Counted from the first letter of the stretch, positions 32,747 to 42,549 are shown. The stretch is 64,000 nucleotides of DNA from Shewanella pealeana ATCC 700345 (GCF_000018285.1 NC_009901.1:991001-1055000), one strand, 5' to 3'. Notes: generated by a model not told the origin, from the letters alone. Program-made: numbers and translations.

Positions 32747-33340
32747 TTATAGGCCTAAGAAAGACTTAGACTTAACCTTGCGGATCTCTTTCTCATCAGA
32801 CCATTCGATTAGGCCTGTTTCAAGATCCATTAAACGCATGGTCATCTTGTAGTAAACGTCTTTAGTGCTGCCATCTTGCTTAACGATGCTAGACAGGTTG
32901 CCGTATAGCATGAACTGGGCACCAATTTGACGACCGAAGTTAATTGCAGTCGATGGATCAACCATGCCTGAGTTGTTCTGGTAATCTAGCTGCTTACGAA
33001 CTGAATCCACTTTGGTCATATCGATAAAGCGGAATTTACCTGAGCGTAGTAGCTTGTTGCTGATTGAATCGGTAACTGATTCTGTATCGATATGCTCAGA
33101 GGTTTTGTTCTTGATCTTATCGACAAAAATAATTGGGCGGTCATTGGCTGTCATCGCCACAACGGGTGGGAAGGTCAGCATGCTGTCGACCATCTTAGCG
33201 GCTATAGCTTGAAGATCGGTTGAGCCGAAGTTCTCGTTAACGGTTTCCACTTCTGTGGCATCACCGTATTCAACTTTTGATTGGCAGGCAGATAAACCGA
33301 TAACTGCTGCAAGAATAAAAATGACTTTAAATTGTTTCAT
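32747..33340 (-). CDS. lpoB: LpoB-like outer-membrane lipoprotein
   Basis: About 197 residues from the preferred ATG at 33340, which has GGAA at good spacing; a frame four codons longer lacks one. The signal peptide ends in lipobox LSAC. The mature part matches COG3417/LpoB in the segments NDRPIIFVDKIKNKTSEHIDTES and RSGKFRFIDM. In enterobacteria LpoB crosses the periplasm to activate the peptidoglycan synthase PBP1b. It lacks the long Pro-rich linker of E. coli LpoB. It lies 23 bp downstream of a COG3014-type lipoprotein gene on the same strand, so the two probably form an operon. Confidence 0.78.
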   Translation of the reverse strand: MKQFKVIFILAAVIGLSACQSKVEYGDATEVETVNENFGSTDLQAIAAKMVDSMLTFPPVVAMTANDRPIIFVDKIKNKTSEHIDTESVTDSISNKLLRSGKFRFIDMTKVDSVRKQLDYQNNSGMVDPSTAINFGRQIGAQFMLYGNLSSIVKQDGSTKDVYYKMTMRLMDLETGLIEWSDEKEIRKVKSKSFLGL

Positions 33341-33363
33341 AGTAAGTTCCATACAAGTGATTG

Positions 33364-34731
33364 CTAAATGATTATTGAATAAAAACGGGTGTAATTACCA
33401 GTGTCAATTACCCAGACTAAGGTTGTACGTCCGCTTTTTACTTCAATGGGATCGGCTGGATTGTTGTCTAGCATGAGTGAATAATGCCCAGGTTTTACAT
33501 ATGAGCGAGCGAGCTGTGCCTGTTCAGGCAAGGTTAACCAGCTGCGTCTATCGGCTTGCTCGCTGACCACGTTAAAGATCTGCATGGCTATAGAGGCGTA
33601 ATCTATGTCATTGTTACGTTTCTTGGTGTCACTCTCGACGCTGCGTGCCATTTCAGATTTTGCATAGATCCGCGCGGCTTGTCTAACGAGCGCCGCAGGA
33701 AGCTCTTCTTTGAGGGCGGTAATGGCTAAGGCATCGATATTGGCTAGGGGGGCGGTTTTTAGTACAGTACCTAAGCCTTGAATTTGTGCCTGTTTGACGG
33801 GCTGTCTATTAGGGTAATAGGTTGCTAATGAAGCCGTTTGCCAATTGCCGTGAATGGTAAAAGGTACGGTGAAACTCTGTTTCTCTGGTACAAAGCCGCG
33901 CTCAAGCATAACGATGACTTGGCCATCGCCTTTCTTTGGCAATACTGCATCGCCCCAGCGCCGCTTAAACTCATCGTACTGCGGCATAGAAAGCTGCTTT
34001 GCGAGTCTGACTAGATCTTGCTGCAGATAGGGATTATTAGGGGTGATCTGTGCGGCCTTGCGATAATCGATAAAGGCGTCGTTAGGCTCGCCTAAAATCT
34101 CGTGCAACATCCCGGTAGTGTAGTAGCTATAGGCGTTCAAAAAGGAGCTGGTGGTTGTGCCCGCTGCCTTACTAAGCTTATTCATCTCGGCGTCTATGGT
34201 GCCGTTTGCCATGGCTTGTACTGATTTATTGGATTTTTGATATCGCGCTTGTTCTTGGCTTTGTAACTCATTACTACGGCGCACTTCCACTAATGCACCT
34301 TGGGCGTCGCCAGCGAACAGATAGTTAAGAGCCTGATACTGATGCAGCATGATGCGCTCATAACCTGGGCCGCGATAGGGGATAACGTTATCGTTGACGA
34401 AAAGGCTACTGGCAGTGGCGCCTGCGTCGCTTAGGCTAAGCTTGGCCTTGTCATCGAATGCGACATAGGCAGATACTGCTTGCTGATAGTATTGTTTACT
34501 GGCTTCGAAGTTACCGGCAATCTGTGCACTTCTCCCAGCCTCTTGTGCGTAGAGTAAGCCATCGGCTCCATCAATTTTTGATTCAACAATGTTTGCTGCA
34601 TTTTGTGGGGTCGGAGAATTTAGCTGAGCCTTAACGGGGGAAATTTGAGACGGGTAATTAATAAAGATACTGTTAAACGCGCAGCCACTAAGGCTAAGCA
34701 TCATAGTTGCTAGCAGTAGTAAGCTTCTCAT
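33364..34731 (-). CDS. COG3014-type lipoprotein
   Basis: A 455-residue lipoprotein (signal with lipobox LSGC, Cys17). The N-terminal half contains TPR-like helices (SKQYYQQAVSAYVAFDD, ALVEVRRSNELQSQEQARYQ, AFIDYRKAAQITPNNPYLQQDLVRL). The C-terminal half is beta-rich, with RGFVPEKQSFTVPFTIHGNW. The overall pattern matches an uncharacterised family often found next to LpoB-like lipoproteins. A role in envelope assembly is inferred from that pairing only. Confidence 0.75.
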   Translation of the reverse strand: MRSLLLLATMMLSLSGCAFNSIFINYPSQISPVKAQLNSPTPQNAANIVESKIDGADGLLYAQEAGRSAQIAGNFEASKQYYQQAVSAYVAFDDKAKLSLSDAGATASSLFVNDNVIPYRGPGYERIMLHQYQALNYLFAGDAQGALVEVRRSNELQSQEQARYQKSNKSVQAMANGTIDAEMNKLSKAAGTTTSSFLNAYSYYTTGMLHEILGEPNDAFIDYRKAAQITPNNPYLQQDLVRLAKQLSMPQYDEFKRRWGDAVLPKKGDGQVIVMLERGFVPEKQSFTVPFTIHGNWQTASLATYYPNRQPVKQAQIQGLGTVLKTAPLANIDALAITALKEELPAALVRQAARIYAKSEMARSVESDTKKRNNDIDYASIAMQIFNVVSEQADRRSWLTLPEQAQLARSYVKPGHYSLMLDNNPADPIEVKSGRTTLVWVIDTGNYTRFYSIII

Positions 34732-35005
34732 TTGTGGATCTCATTTTGCATTAGTAGCATTGCCTTCCTTTAAACTGACGTTGTCTGGCTAATGAACTCT
34801 GAACAACATTGGATTTGTTGGACGACTTTATTCAGTTATAAATGACCTAATAAAAACATACAATATTTCAGTACGATATCAAGGCTTTTATAGCGAACCT
34901 AAGCTGAACATAAGATGAATACCCTAATCCGATGCTTAAAAAGTACAGGCAATGTTGTACTCTTTTTGCTCGGTTAAATCTACTCATCTTAAGTGGCTTG
35001 AACCA

Positions 35006-35218
35006 TTAATAGTGGGGAGGAGGTGTTTCTTCTGACTGGCTTGCCATATTGCTAGGTTCAACAGCATGTAACTTGCTGAGAAGGATGCGTAGTTGATCCT
35101 GCTGTGATGCAAGCAAGTTATTAAGTTTAATTACCTGGGTGTTGAGCTCTTCAATAGTGCCATCTTGAAAGGCAATCTTCATTTCTAGCTCTTCGACTCG
35201 ATTTTCTAAATTATCCAA
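35006..35218 (-). CDS. slyX: SlyX family protein
   Basis: A 70-residue coiled-coil protein: heptad-rich NRVEELEMKIAFQDGTIEELN and a C-terminal PPHY motif, both typical of SlyX. The function is unknown. The start is TTG at 35218 with GAGG 7 bases upstream. It is divergent from fkpA, as in enterobacteria, which supports the assignment. Confidence 0.9.
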   Translation of the reverse strand: MDNLENRVEELEMKIAFQDGTIEELNTQVIKLNNLLASQQDQLRILLSKLHAVEPSNMASQSEETPPPHY

Positions 35219-35669
35219 ATTAACCTCGATGGATAGGGGGCTTCACTTTCTCTGCGACTCATTGTAACAGGCACCAGAGATGTTATGGTTATGCAGAGTA
35301 TACAACGCCTGCCTATCTATATGGAAACTTGGTTTATAAAACAATGGTGGCAAAAACTTAACCTGATATCTGAATGAAAGCTGACGAAAGAGCTAACTGA
35401 ATGATGTTGTGAATGAACTCGATCTAATTTCTGCTGTCTTTAAGATGACGATTAAGATAATCATTGCTAAGTTAATGGCTATAAACCGCTATATTTGTCG
35501 AGACAAGTGTAGATAATAGACTCATATTCAATTGAAGAAGGTTGGGTATTATTAAGCGAGTCGCTTTTAACCGATCTGATTGGAATAACCAATTTAACTA
35601 GTATAGAGTGGTTCGCCTAAATAAAAATAAAGGTTAGTTTAACCACGTGTAAATGCTGAGGAAGCTTTA
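35219..35669. other. Intergenic region between slyX and fkpA
   Basis: About 450 bases between divergent genes with no open frame of note. It must carry both promoters, but no site stands out clearly. Confidence 0.4.
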
Positions 35670-36437
35670 ATGAAATCGATTTATAAATATTCACTAGTGG
35701 CTTTGGCCGTAGTTGGTCTTACGGCGTGTAACCAAGAGCAAGCCGTTGCTGTCGACGCCCCTGTAGAATTAAAAACTGAAGCACAAAAAGAAGCTTACAG
35801 CGTGGGCGCATCAATCGGTACTTATATGGCAGGCCATATTAAGGAACAAGAAGAGCTTGGTCTTAACGTTGATAGAAGCTTGATTGTGACGGGTTTCAGC
35901 GAAGGCCTAAACAGTGAGCTAAAACTGACTCAAGAAGAGATGCAAACAATTTTGCAAACTCTTGACGAGAAGCTAAATGAAAAGCGTCAGGCACAGGCTT
36001 TAGCATTGGCAGAGAAGAGCCTAGCCGAAAGTAAGGCTTTCCTAGAGACGAACAAGGCGAAAGAAGGCGTTGTGACTACAGACTCTGGCCTACAGTATGA
36101 AGTCATCACCGAAGGTACTGGTGAAAAGCCTGTGGCTGAAGACACAGTTAAAGTGCATTACGTTGGTACATTAACTGATGGTACTGAGTTTGATAGCTCA
36201 GTTGCACGTGGCGAGCCAGCGACTTTCCCACTAAATCGTGTTATTGCTGGTTGGACTGAAGGTGTTCAGTTGATGTCTGTTGGTTCTAAGTACAAGTTTG
36301 TTATCCCTGCAGATCTTGCTTATGGCGACCGTGACACTGGCACTATCCCTGCAAACTCGACGCTAGTATTTGAAGTCGAGCTGCTGGATATCCAAAAGGC
36401 TGAAGCGCCTACTGCAGATGCAGCGCACGCACATTAA
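35670..36437 (+). CDS. fkpA: FKBP-type peptidyl-prolyl isomerase FkpA
   Basis: A 255-residue periplasmic chaperone and prolyl isomerase. The signal peptide ends LTACN, which fits a lipobox, so the protein may be lipid-anchored, unlike E. coli FkpA. An N-terminal helical dimerisation domain (residues about 35-125) precedes the FKBP domain ([49 protein letters not shown]). The C-terminus ends AHAH. The ATG has GAGGAAG upstream and a terminator follows. Confidence 0.92.
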   Translation: MKSIYKYSLVALAVVGLTACNQEQAVAVDAPVELKTEAQKEAYSVGASIGTYMAGHIKEQEELGLNVDRSLIVTGFSEGLNSELKLTQEEMQTILQTLDEKLNEKRQAQALALAEKSLAESKAFLETNKAKEGVVTTDSGLQYEVITEGTGEKPVAEDTVKVHYVGTLTDGTEFDSSVARGEPATFPLNRVIAGWTEGVQLMSVGSKYKFVIPADLAYGDRDTGTIPANSTLVFEVELLDIQKAEAPTADAAHAH

Positions 36438-36496
36438 TCGATAATCATGGCTTCATCACTCTATACAGTGGTGCTAGCGAAGAGAATTGATAGCTT

Positions 36497-36525
36497 AAAA
36501 AAGGACGCATTCAGCGTCCTTTTTT
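36497..36525 (+). terminator. Terminator after fkpA
   Basis: Stem AAAAAAGGACGC-attca-GCGTCCTTTTTT, 60 bases past the fkpA stop. Confidence 0.85.
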
Positions 36526-36701
36526 GCGTTAGGTCATAAGCCTGCTTACTCAGAAGCTTCTGTATTAAAATTCCTATGTTCTGTTTTATTTCTAGCCTTA
36601 GCGGATACTTGTGACACTTTATCTTGTGCGAATTGGCGCAAGCATAGAGTTATTGGGTTAAAATGACTTTTAGAAGTGATATTTAATTTTTGAGTCCAAT
36701 T

Positions 36702-37073
36702 ATGGAATACGATTTTTTACGTAATACGATTACCGATACTGTGTTTGCCCGCTTTAGTATGGATCATGAGGCATTAGGTTTTTGGTTGTCAGAAGAGCTT
36801 GCCGATAATAGCGAACTTTATGTTGAGATCTGTCAGCAGATCGAGCGATTACAAAATGGCCAAGGTAATGAGTGGCGTTTGGTAGGCAAAGCGTTATCGC
36901 TTGAATTGGATAGTGAGCAAGCCCGGATCTTTGCCAATGACATCGAAGATAACGATGATCAAGAATTGGATGAATCTATGTCATTTTATGACGGTGAGTC
37001 AGAAGCCTTTTGCGGATTAGAAGACTTTTATGAGGTGATTGTGAACTGGCGTCGTTTCTTAGATGAAAATTGA
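36702..37073 (+). CDS. yacL: YacL family protein (UPF0231)
   Basis: 123 residues from ATG 36702. An in-frame TTG four codons upstream is less likely, because the family begins M-(D/E)-Y-(D/E)-F-L-R. Acidic throughout, with SFYDGESEAFCGLEDFYEVIVNWR matching the conserved C-terminal half of E. coli YacL as I recall it. Function unknown. Single gene with its own terminator. Confidence 0.85.
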   Translation: MEYDFLRNTITDTVFARFSMDHEALGFWLSEELADNSELYVEICQQIERLQNGQGNEWRLVGKALSLELDSEQARIFANDIEDNDDQELDESMSFYDGESEAFCGLEDFYEVIVNWRRFLDEN

Positions 37074-37112
37074 TTGCCGATCCTCAGATTTATTTCTGTC
37101 CAAATAGGTACA

Positions 37113-37139
37113 AAAAAAGCAGCCATTGGCTGCTTTTTT
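37113..37139. terminator. Terminator between yacL and narP
   Basis: Stem AAAAAAGCAGCC-att-GGCTGCTTTTTT. It is symmetrical and serves the convergent genes yacL (plus) and narP (minus). Confidence 0.85.
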
Positions 37140-37154
37140 GTTTGAAAAGGTGCG

Positions 37155-37784
37155 TTACTGATTTAGGTAGCGAACGGCCATCTCTGTACGCGACTTTGCA
37201 TTGGCTTTACGCAATAAGTTTTTCACATGCACTTTAACTGTGCCTTCACTAATGTGCAGCTGCTCAGCGACGATACGATTACTCTGACCTTCGGCAAGGT
37301 GCTGCAGAATTTCGAGCTCTCTAGGGGTGAGGTTTTCGAGCCACTCTTGTTCGTTAACCGAGCTATTGAGTTCTGACAAATACTCTTGCACGGTATCGCT
37401 GATCACCCTGTGGCCCAACATGGCATTTTTGAGCATCTCAAGCAGTAGATCTGGCTCAGTATCTTTAAGTAGGTAGCCATCGGCACCGGCTCGGACTAAG
37501 CGGATCACGTCTTGCTTAGCATCAGATACCGTTAAGATCACTATACGAGAAGTGACCCCTTCCTGCCTGAGCGCATTGAGGGTGTCTAAACCCGTCATTC
37601 CCTTCATGTTGAGATCGAGCAGTATGATATCAGGTTCGTTATCAGTAACGGCTGACAGCGCATCTAACCCACTGCCTGCTTCTCCAAATAAGGTGAAATC
37701 AGAATCAGAGGTAACAAGCTGACAGATCCCACGGCGTAGCAGTGGGTGATCATCAATAACTAGAACTGAATAGGGCTTTCCCAT
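37155..37784 (-). CDS. narP: Nitrate/nitrite response regulator NarP
   Basis: 209 residues from ATG 37784, chosen because AGGAGG lies 6-8 bases upstream; a longer frame starts at 37850. The receiver domain has phospho-acceptor Asp in LLDLNMKGMTG (about residue 57) and Lys in LLKDTEPDLL. The C-terminal LuxR/NarL-type helix-turn-helix is LTPRELEILQHLAEGQSNRIVAEQL...ISEGTVKVHVKNLLRKA. It lies 91 bp downstream of narQ on the same strand, and divergent nrfA is the likely target. Confidence 0.9.
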   Translation of the reverse strand: MGKPYSVLVIDDHPLLRRGICQLVTSDSDFTLFGEAGSGLDALSAVTDNEPDIILLDLNMKGMTGLDTLNALRQEGVTSRIVILTVSDAKQDVIRLVRAGADGYLLKDTEPDLLLEMLKNAMLGHRVISDTVQEYLSELNSSVNEQEWLENLTPRELEILQHLAEGQSNRIVAEQLHISEGTVKVHVKNLLRKANAKSRTEMAVRYLNQ

Positions 37785-37875
37785 TTTAAGGCCTCCTGCT
37801 GAGGTATATTCGTCAAAGTAATAACGCAAAAATCCATTAACCGCCCTCAAAAATCAGCAGCATAGAAGTTGAAAT

Positions 37876-39588
37876 CTATTCGCTTGGCTCCTGTTGAGGA
37901 GGGAAGGTAAGGGTCACAGTCGCCCCTCCTTTTTTATTCTGGCTAAATTCTACCACACCCGAGAGGCGGCTGGCGCGTTCATGCATAATTCCTAGACCAA
38001 AATGTTGATCCCTTTCTTTTAACTCCTCGATACCAATGCCGTCATCACTGATACTGAACACCACCTTTTCCCTCGATACCTTCTGGCAGCTAATATGGAT
38101 ATGTTTGGCGTTGGCATGTTTTATTGCGTTTAAGGTGGCTTCACGAGTGAGCTGTAAAATATGAATATGTTGATGAGCACCTAATAGCTGCGAAGGTAAT
38201 TTGTAATCCAAGCTAATAATGGCATCTGACTGACCACGTAGCTGCTCTATCATGGCCTCTATCGCATGGCCTAGGTTTGGGTCTTTGATGGTGAGCCTGA
38301 AAGTAGATAATAACTCTCGTAGCTGCACGTAGGCGGTATTAACACCTTCATTAATTTCTTGTAACTGCTCTGCTGCCCTAGGGCTCTTTGAGGTCTTATC
38401 TAACTCTTTAGAGAGTAGATTAACTTGGATCTTTAGGAAAGAAAGTAGCTGCCCAAGGGAGTCATGTAGCTCTCTGGCAATCACGCCACGCTCTTCCATA
38501 AGGGCGAGTTGCTGACGCTGCTCACCTGCATTATAGATCACCATAGAGCGGGCAAGCATGATGGCAAAGTTATTAAACAGCTGGAAAGAGAAGGGCTTAG
38601 AGGAGAGTACTTCTAAGTAACCTAAGTTGTTGTCCTCAAATTGTAATGGGAATTGTTGGGTGTTTTCACCATTGTGCGGCCAATCACCATCGTTGTCTGT
38701 GCTGATGATGTCGACAACCTCACCATCTTGAACCATGACCAGGCGTAAATGGGCCTCACTCTGGTGGGTTTGAAGCTGGTTGAGCGCTAGGGTCAAGCTA
38801 TTAGAGTCGAGTTTGCTGGAATGTAACATCACTAGGCTATCGTAGAGTAAGGTCAATTCGTTGTTAGCACGGGTCAAGGCGATGGTTTTTTCCTGTACCT
38901 GTTCCTCAAGCCCTTGGTAAACACCAGCCAGCTTTTTCACTGTAGAGTCCAAAGCACTGCTTAATGCACTTAATTCTAGGTACTCTGTTTTAGGCATCTC
39001 TACATTAAAGTTACCTTGTGAAATTGTATCTGCAGCCTGCATCAATTGTTGCAGCGGTTTAACAACCTTGCGTTTTGCGAGTCTTACAGTAAAGAAAGCA
39101 ATTAACAGCATTAATGCTAATCCTGTTATTTGACTTACGGCTAAAAACCTCAGTTTTAGGGCTGCATATTGTTCTGTTTCGAGCACGAAAAGATCGATTG
39201 TATCGACAAAATCTTTTAGCGCCGCAGCATATAATCGGGAATTTTCAGATTCTATGTAGTAGCGCATGACCTGCCATTTATCGATAACGCTCAAATACTT
39301 CTCTTTTAAATCCAGAGGAGTATACCAACCCATTGATTGCTTAAGTGCTTGAGAGTGCAGTGTATTTTCGAACTCTTTAATTTTGTCGTTGGCGCCTTCA
39401 CTGCCTGAGTTTGCATAAAACATCAGTCGGTAACTTTGCATACGTAGCGAACCTGAGGCGTTAATGGCCCTGGCATCACCTAGGCTATAAGACAAATTGA
39501 TGATGGCGAAAATAGCTAGGCCACTCGACAATAGAATGAGTGTGAGCATGAAGCCCCAAATTGCCGAAGTGAGTCTGCCTTTTTTCAT
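37876..39588 (-). CDS. narQ: Nitrate/nitrite sensor histidine kinase NarQ
   Basis: A 570-residue membrane kinase. An N-terminal membrane helix leads to a periplasmic sensor with the ligand-binding P-box region RAINASGSLRMQSYRL (about 38-53). A second membrane helix near 150-167 (ITGLALMLLIAFFTV), a HAMP domain, a GAF-like region and a HisKA_3 domain with phospho-acceptor His in VIARELHDSLGQLL (about 375) follow. The C-terminal ATPase has ISDDGIGIEEL. It senses nitrate/nitrite and phosphorylates NarP. In this cluster it is the only NarX/NarQ-type kinase. Confidence 0.91.
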   Translation of the reverse strand: MKKGRLTSAIWGFMLTLILLSSGLAIFAIINLSYSLGDARAINASGSLRMQSYRLMFYANSGSEGANDKIKEFENTLHSQALKQSMGWYTPLDLKEKYLSVIDKWQVMRYYIESENSRLYAAALKDFVDTIDLFVLETEQYAALKLRFLAVSQITGLALMLLIAFFTVRLAKRKVVKPLQQLMQAADTISQGNFNVEMPKTEYLELSALSSALDSTVKKLAGVYQGLEEQVQEKTIALTRANNELTLLYDSLVMLHSSKLDSNSLTLALNQLQTHQSEAHLRLVMVQDGEVVDIISTDNDGDWPHNGENTQQFPLQFEDNNLGYLEVLSSKPFSFQLFNNFAIMLARSMVIYNAGEQRQQLALMEERGVIARELHDSLGQLLSFLKIQVNLLSKELDKTSKSPRAAEQLQEINEGVNTAYVQLRELLSTFRLTIKDPNLGHAIEAMIEQLRGQSDAIISLDYKLPSQLLGAHQHIHILQLTREATLNAIKHANAKHIHISCQKVSREKVVFSISDDGIGIEELKERDQHFGLGIMHERASRLSGVVEFSQNKKGGATVTLTFPPQQEPSE

Positions 39589-39729
39589 AAAAAATCTCGT
39601 TATTAGAATTTATGTATTACTAATTTATAACTACTTAATATTAGTGGATACTTGATTACATTAACAAATGCGCAAAAGTGTGAGCAACAACACGTTCACA
39701 ATTTGATCTACCGCAAGCTTTAGGGTGGA

Positions 39730-39745
39730 TACCTCATAGGAGGTA
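39730..39745. promoter_or_regulatory. NarP-type 7-2-7 site upstream of nrfA
   Basis: TACCTCATAGGAGGTA is an inverted pair of heptamers two bases apart, close to the NarL/NarP consensus TACYYMT-N2-AKRRGTA with one mismatch per half. It is centred about 94 bases before the nrfA start. NarP preferentially binds this 7-2-7 arrangement. A weak FNR-like half-site TTGATC lies just upstream at about 39703. Confidence 0.55.
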
Positions 39746-39830
39746 TGTCTTTGTTGCGTATAAGTGATTAAATTCAACCTTGAAATAGGTGGGACTATAC
39801 AAAAGAATATAAAAGTAACATGGAGATGAG

Positions 39831-41234
39831 ATGGTGAAAACATTAACTAAAAAGTCTTTTGCACTCAGTGCAATCGTAGCTGCAAGTTTAATGGCTGGTA
39901 GCGCACTAGCCAGTGATAAAACTGAACCTCGTAACGAAGTTTATAAAGATAAGTTTTCAAAGCAGTATAACAGCTGGCATGAAACTTCTGAAAGTGTAGA
40001 GATCATTGATGCACTTGAGCAAGATCCAAATCTAGTTATTCTTTGGGCCGGTTATGGTTTTGCTAAAGATTATAACAAGGCTCGTGGTCATGTTTATGCA
40101 GTAACGGATCTGCGTAATACGCTACGCTCTGGTGCTCCTAAGACTGCTGAAGATGGTCCAATGCCAATGGCATGTTGGTCTTGTAAGAGCCCTGATGTAC
40201 CTCGTATGATCGAAGAGCAAGGTGAAGACGGTTACTTCAAAGGTAAGTGGGCTAAAGGCGGTGCAGAAATCGTTAACTCTATCGGTTGTTCTGACTGTCA
40301 CGAAAAAGGTAAGTCTAAGCTACGTATCTCTCGTCCATTCGCTGAGCGCGGCATGGAAGCTCTTGGCACTCCATTCGATGAAGCTTCTCGTAAAGACAAG
40401 CAATCAATGGTTTGTGGTCAGTGTCACGTAGAGTACTACTTCGAAAAGACTGCTGATAAGAAAGGCTTCGTTAAGTTCCCATGGGACAAGGGCACAACTG
40501 TTGAAGATATGGAAGCATACTATGATGCTATCGATTTCGCAGATTGGACTCACGCCGTTTCTAAGACGCCAATGCTAAAAGCACAGCACCCAGGTTATGA
40601 AACTTGGCAGCTAGGTATGCACGGTAAGAACAATGTAAGTTGTACTGACTGTCACATGCCTAAAGTTAAGAATGCTGAAGGCCGTAAGTTTACCGACCAC
40701 AAAGTGGGTAACCCATTCGATCGTTTCGAAGAAACTTGTGGTACTTGTCATGATCAAAGCAAAGAGTTCATGGTTAACCTAGATAACGAGCGTAAAGCTA
40801 AGGTTAAGCAGATCCAACTTCAAGCTGAAGATCAGTTAGTTAAAGCTCACTTCGAAGCTGGTGCAGCTTGGGAAGCTGGCGCAACTGAAGCTGAAATGGC
40901 ACCAATCCTAATGGATATCCGTCATGGTCAATGGCGTTGGGATTATGCAATCGCTTCTCACGGTGTTGCATCTCACGCTCCAGATGAAGCGTTACGTGTA
41001 CTAGGTACTGCGCTAAACAAAGCTGCTGATGCTCGCGTTAAGCTAGCTCAACTTCTTGCTAAGAAAGGTGTTAAGCAGCCTATCGCGCTTCCAGATATCT
41101 CTACTAAAGCTAAGGCTCAAGCTGCTCTAGGTATGGATATGAAGAAGATGAATGCTGATAAGGCTGAATTCAAGAAGACTATTCTACCTAAGTGGGATGC
41201 TGAAGCTGAAAAGCGTGAAGCTACTTACAAGTAA
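39831..41234 (+). CDS. nrfA: Pentaheme cytochrome c nitrite reductase NrfA
   Basis: A 467-residue periplasmic enzyme reducing nitrite to ammonium with six electrons. A signal peptide (cleavage after about residue 27) is followed by the catalytic heme motif CWSCK (about residue 115) and four classical CXXCH motifs: CSDCH, CGQCH, CTDCH and CGTCH. The [10 protein letters not shown] segment near the active site is present. The ATG has GGAG upstream. Nearby narQP and the NarP site suggest nitrate/nitrite control. No nrfBCD partners follow, consistent with Shewanella, where CymA donates electrons. Confidence 0.96.
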   Translation: MVKTLTKKSFALSAIVAASLMAGSALASDKTEPRNEVYKDKFSKQYNSWHETSESVEIIDALEQDPNLVILWAGYGFAKDYNKARGHVYAVTDLRNTLRSGAPKTAEDGPMPMACWSCKSPDVPRMIEEQGEDGYFKGKWAKGGAEIVNSIGCSDCHEKGKSKLRISRPFAERGMEALGTPFDEASRKDKQSMVCGQCHVEYYFEKTADKKGFVKFPWDKGTTVEDMEAYYDAIDFADWTHAVSKTPMLKAQHPGYETWQLGMHGKNNVSCTDCHMPKVKNAEGRKFTDHKVGNPFDRFEETCGTCHDQSKEFMVNLDNERKAKVKQIQLQAEDQLVKAHFEAGAAWEAGATEAEMAPILMDIRHGQWRWDYAIASHGVASHAPDEALRVLGTALNKAADARVKLAQLLAKKGVKQPIALPDISTKAKAQAALGMDMKKMNADKAEFKKTILPKWDAEAEKREATYK

Positions 41235-41261
41235 GTCTTACACTGCATAGTGTTTAATATT

Positions 41262-41288
41262 AAAAGCCCTCATTAGAGGGCTTTTTTA
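41262..41288 (+). terminator. Terminator after nrfA
   Basis: Stem AAAAGCCCTC-atta-GAGGGCTTTTTT, about 28 bases past the nrfA stop. The second 458-bp element starts at its T-tract. Confidence 0.85.
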
Positions 41289-41746
41289 TTTTCAGCCCTA
41301 AACCACCTACTTCAGTAGGGGCCGTTATCATCAATTAGGCTCTGCCTGAAGTACGTTCAATGGCATTGCGGAGTAAGGCAATGTTTAACGACTTATAAGC
41401 ACGCCGACTTTTGTTTGAAGATAAAGTGTCCATGGAGGCGAGCTTAGCATCCATGCGATACACGGCTTATAAGTTCATTTAAACATAGCTTATTAACTCA
41501 AGTGATACGTGAGCTTTGCTAATAGTGCGGTACAAGCTTCTAAATCAGGACCACAAATGTTCCCTACATTAATTGGCATTTCCACCAATCCATGGCAGTC
41601 AGTGATTTAGCCCATGCTTTAAAGAAAGGCCTATAGGGATATATTTACGGCGTCTTGTTAACGCACGGTAGGAAAGCTCCCTTTTAAGGAGTCTGCTTTA
41701 TAACAGATGGGCAAAGCCACCTTCTTTAGAAGGTGGATCTTTTACT
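41289..41746. mobile_element. 458-bp non-coding repeat element, copy 2
   Basis: Same length and order of parts as 10905-11362, with scattered substitutions and compensating small indels. The left hairpin is partly degraded (CCACCTACTTCAGTAGGGG). The right hairpin CCACCTTCTTTAGAAGGTGG is at 41719-41738, followed by ATCTTTTACT. The internal inverted repeat ATGTTTAA...TTTAAACAT is intact. A TAA in ACTTATAAGC breaks the frame seen in copy 1, so the element is non-coding. Confidence 0.75.
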
Positions 41747-41803
41747 GTTGCCATTTATCTAGTTTAAACAAAGTTACACTCCAATTTAATTGGCTTAGCT
41801 TGT

Positions 41804-42346
41804 CTATTTGATTAGCTTCAGTAGTGATTTAAAGCGCTCGCCCCTTGCCTGACGCTGTAACTCAAATAGCAGTGACTCCACATTGGTCTGTACCGCGCCA
41901 CTTGCTTGTATCATTTCAATACCGCTGGTTTTATTGTCCTCTTCCCTCGAGGAAACTGCATCTATCACAAGGTGAACATGGTAGCCATTATCTAATAGCT
42001 CTCTACAGGTCTGGTAGACGCAGATATGGGTTTCGATTCCCGCAAGGATAATATGTTTCTGCTCAAGGCCTGTGAGTCTTGTCTGAAATTCATTAGCCTG
42101 CCAACCACTGAAGTGCTCCTTGGCAATGGGGGTTGTGGTCTTAGCTAGCTCTAGGGCTAACTCGTCACTGGTTGCGCCGAGTTTATCAGGGAGCTGCTCC
42201 AGCCAAAGGATAGGAACCTCAAATAATTGCGCCCCCTTAATCAGCTGCGCTAGTTTTCGATGCAGTTGCTCACTTTGGTGCATGATGCGTGCTAGTTGTC
42301 CCTGTACATCTACCACAACCAATACACACTCTTCTGGTTTTAGCAT
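41804..42346 (-). CDS. Isochorismatase-family cysteine hydrolase
   Basis: 180 residues from ATG 42346, which has AAGAAGG upstream; a longer frame exists but adds an unrelated leader. The isochorismatase-like catalytic triad is visible as Asp in VLVVVDVQGQL, Lys in TPIAKEHFSGW and Cys in AGIETHICVYQTC. The family includes YcaC-type hydrolases, nicotinamidases and isochorismatases. The substrate cannot be told. It is isolated between the repeat element and the divergent glnK region. Confidence 0.82.
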   Translation of the reverse strand: MLKPEECVLVVVDVQGQLARIMHQSEQLHRKLAQLIKGAQLFEVPILWLEQLPDKLGATSDELALELAKTTTPIAKEHFSGWQANEFQTRLTGLEQKHIILAGIETHICVYQTCRELLDNGYHVHLVIDAVSSREEDNKTSGIEMIQASGAVQTNVESLLFELQRQARGERFKSLLKLIK

Positions 42347-42469
42347 CTTTGCCTTCTTTAAATTTATAAGGGTGCATGCCAGTAAAACTGATCTAGCTGA
42401 GCGCGCCAATTGGAAATAAGTCTAAGGTGGTAATACTTACGCTTTATCTTTGTGCAGGCGTTGAATAAT

Positions 42470-42486
42470 TGCACCTTGCTGGTGCA
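42470..42486. promoter_or_regulatory. NtrC binding site upstream of glnK
   Basis: TGCACCTTGCTGGTGCA fits the NtrC enhancer consensus TGCACY-N5-GGTGCA at every defined base. It is centred about 127 bases before glnK and 75-80 bases before the sigma-54 site. A partial second copy (TATGCACG) follows at about 42491. Confidence 0.75.
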
Positions 42487-42549
42487 TTTATATGCACGTA
42501 ATTATGTCGTGATTCACTTATCTCCTTGAATTTGCGTGATTAGATATTC

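Noticed and set aside
39690..39712. CRP site suggested by TGTGA...TCACA before nrfA
   Set aside because: The half-sites are separated by 12 bases instead of 6, so CRP would not bind them as one site.
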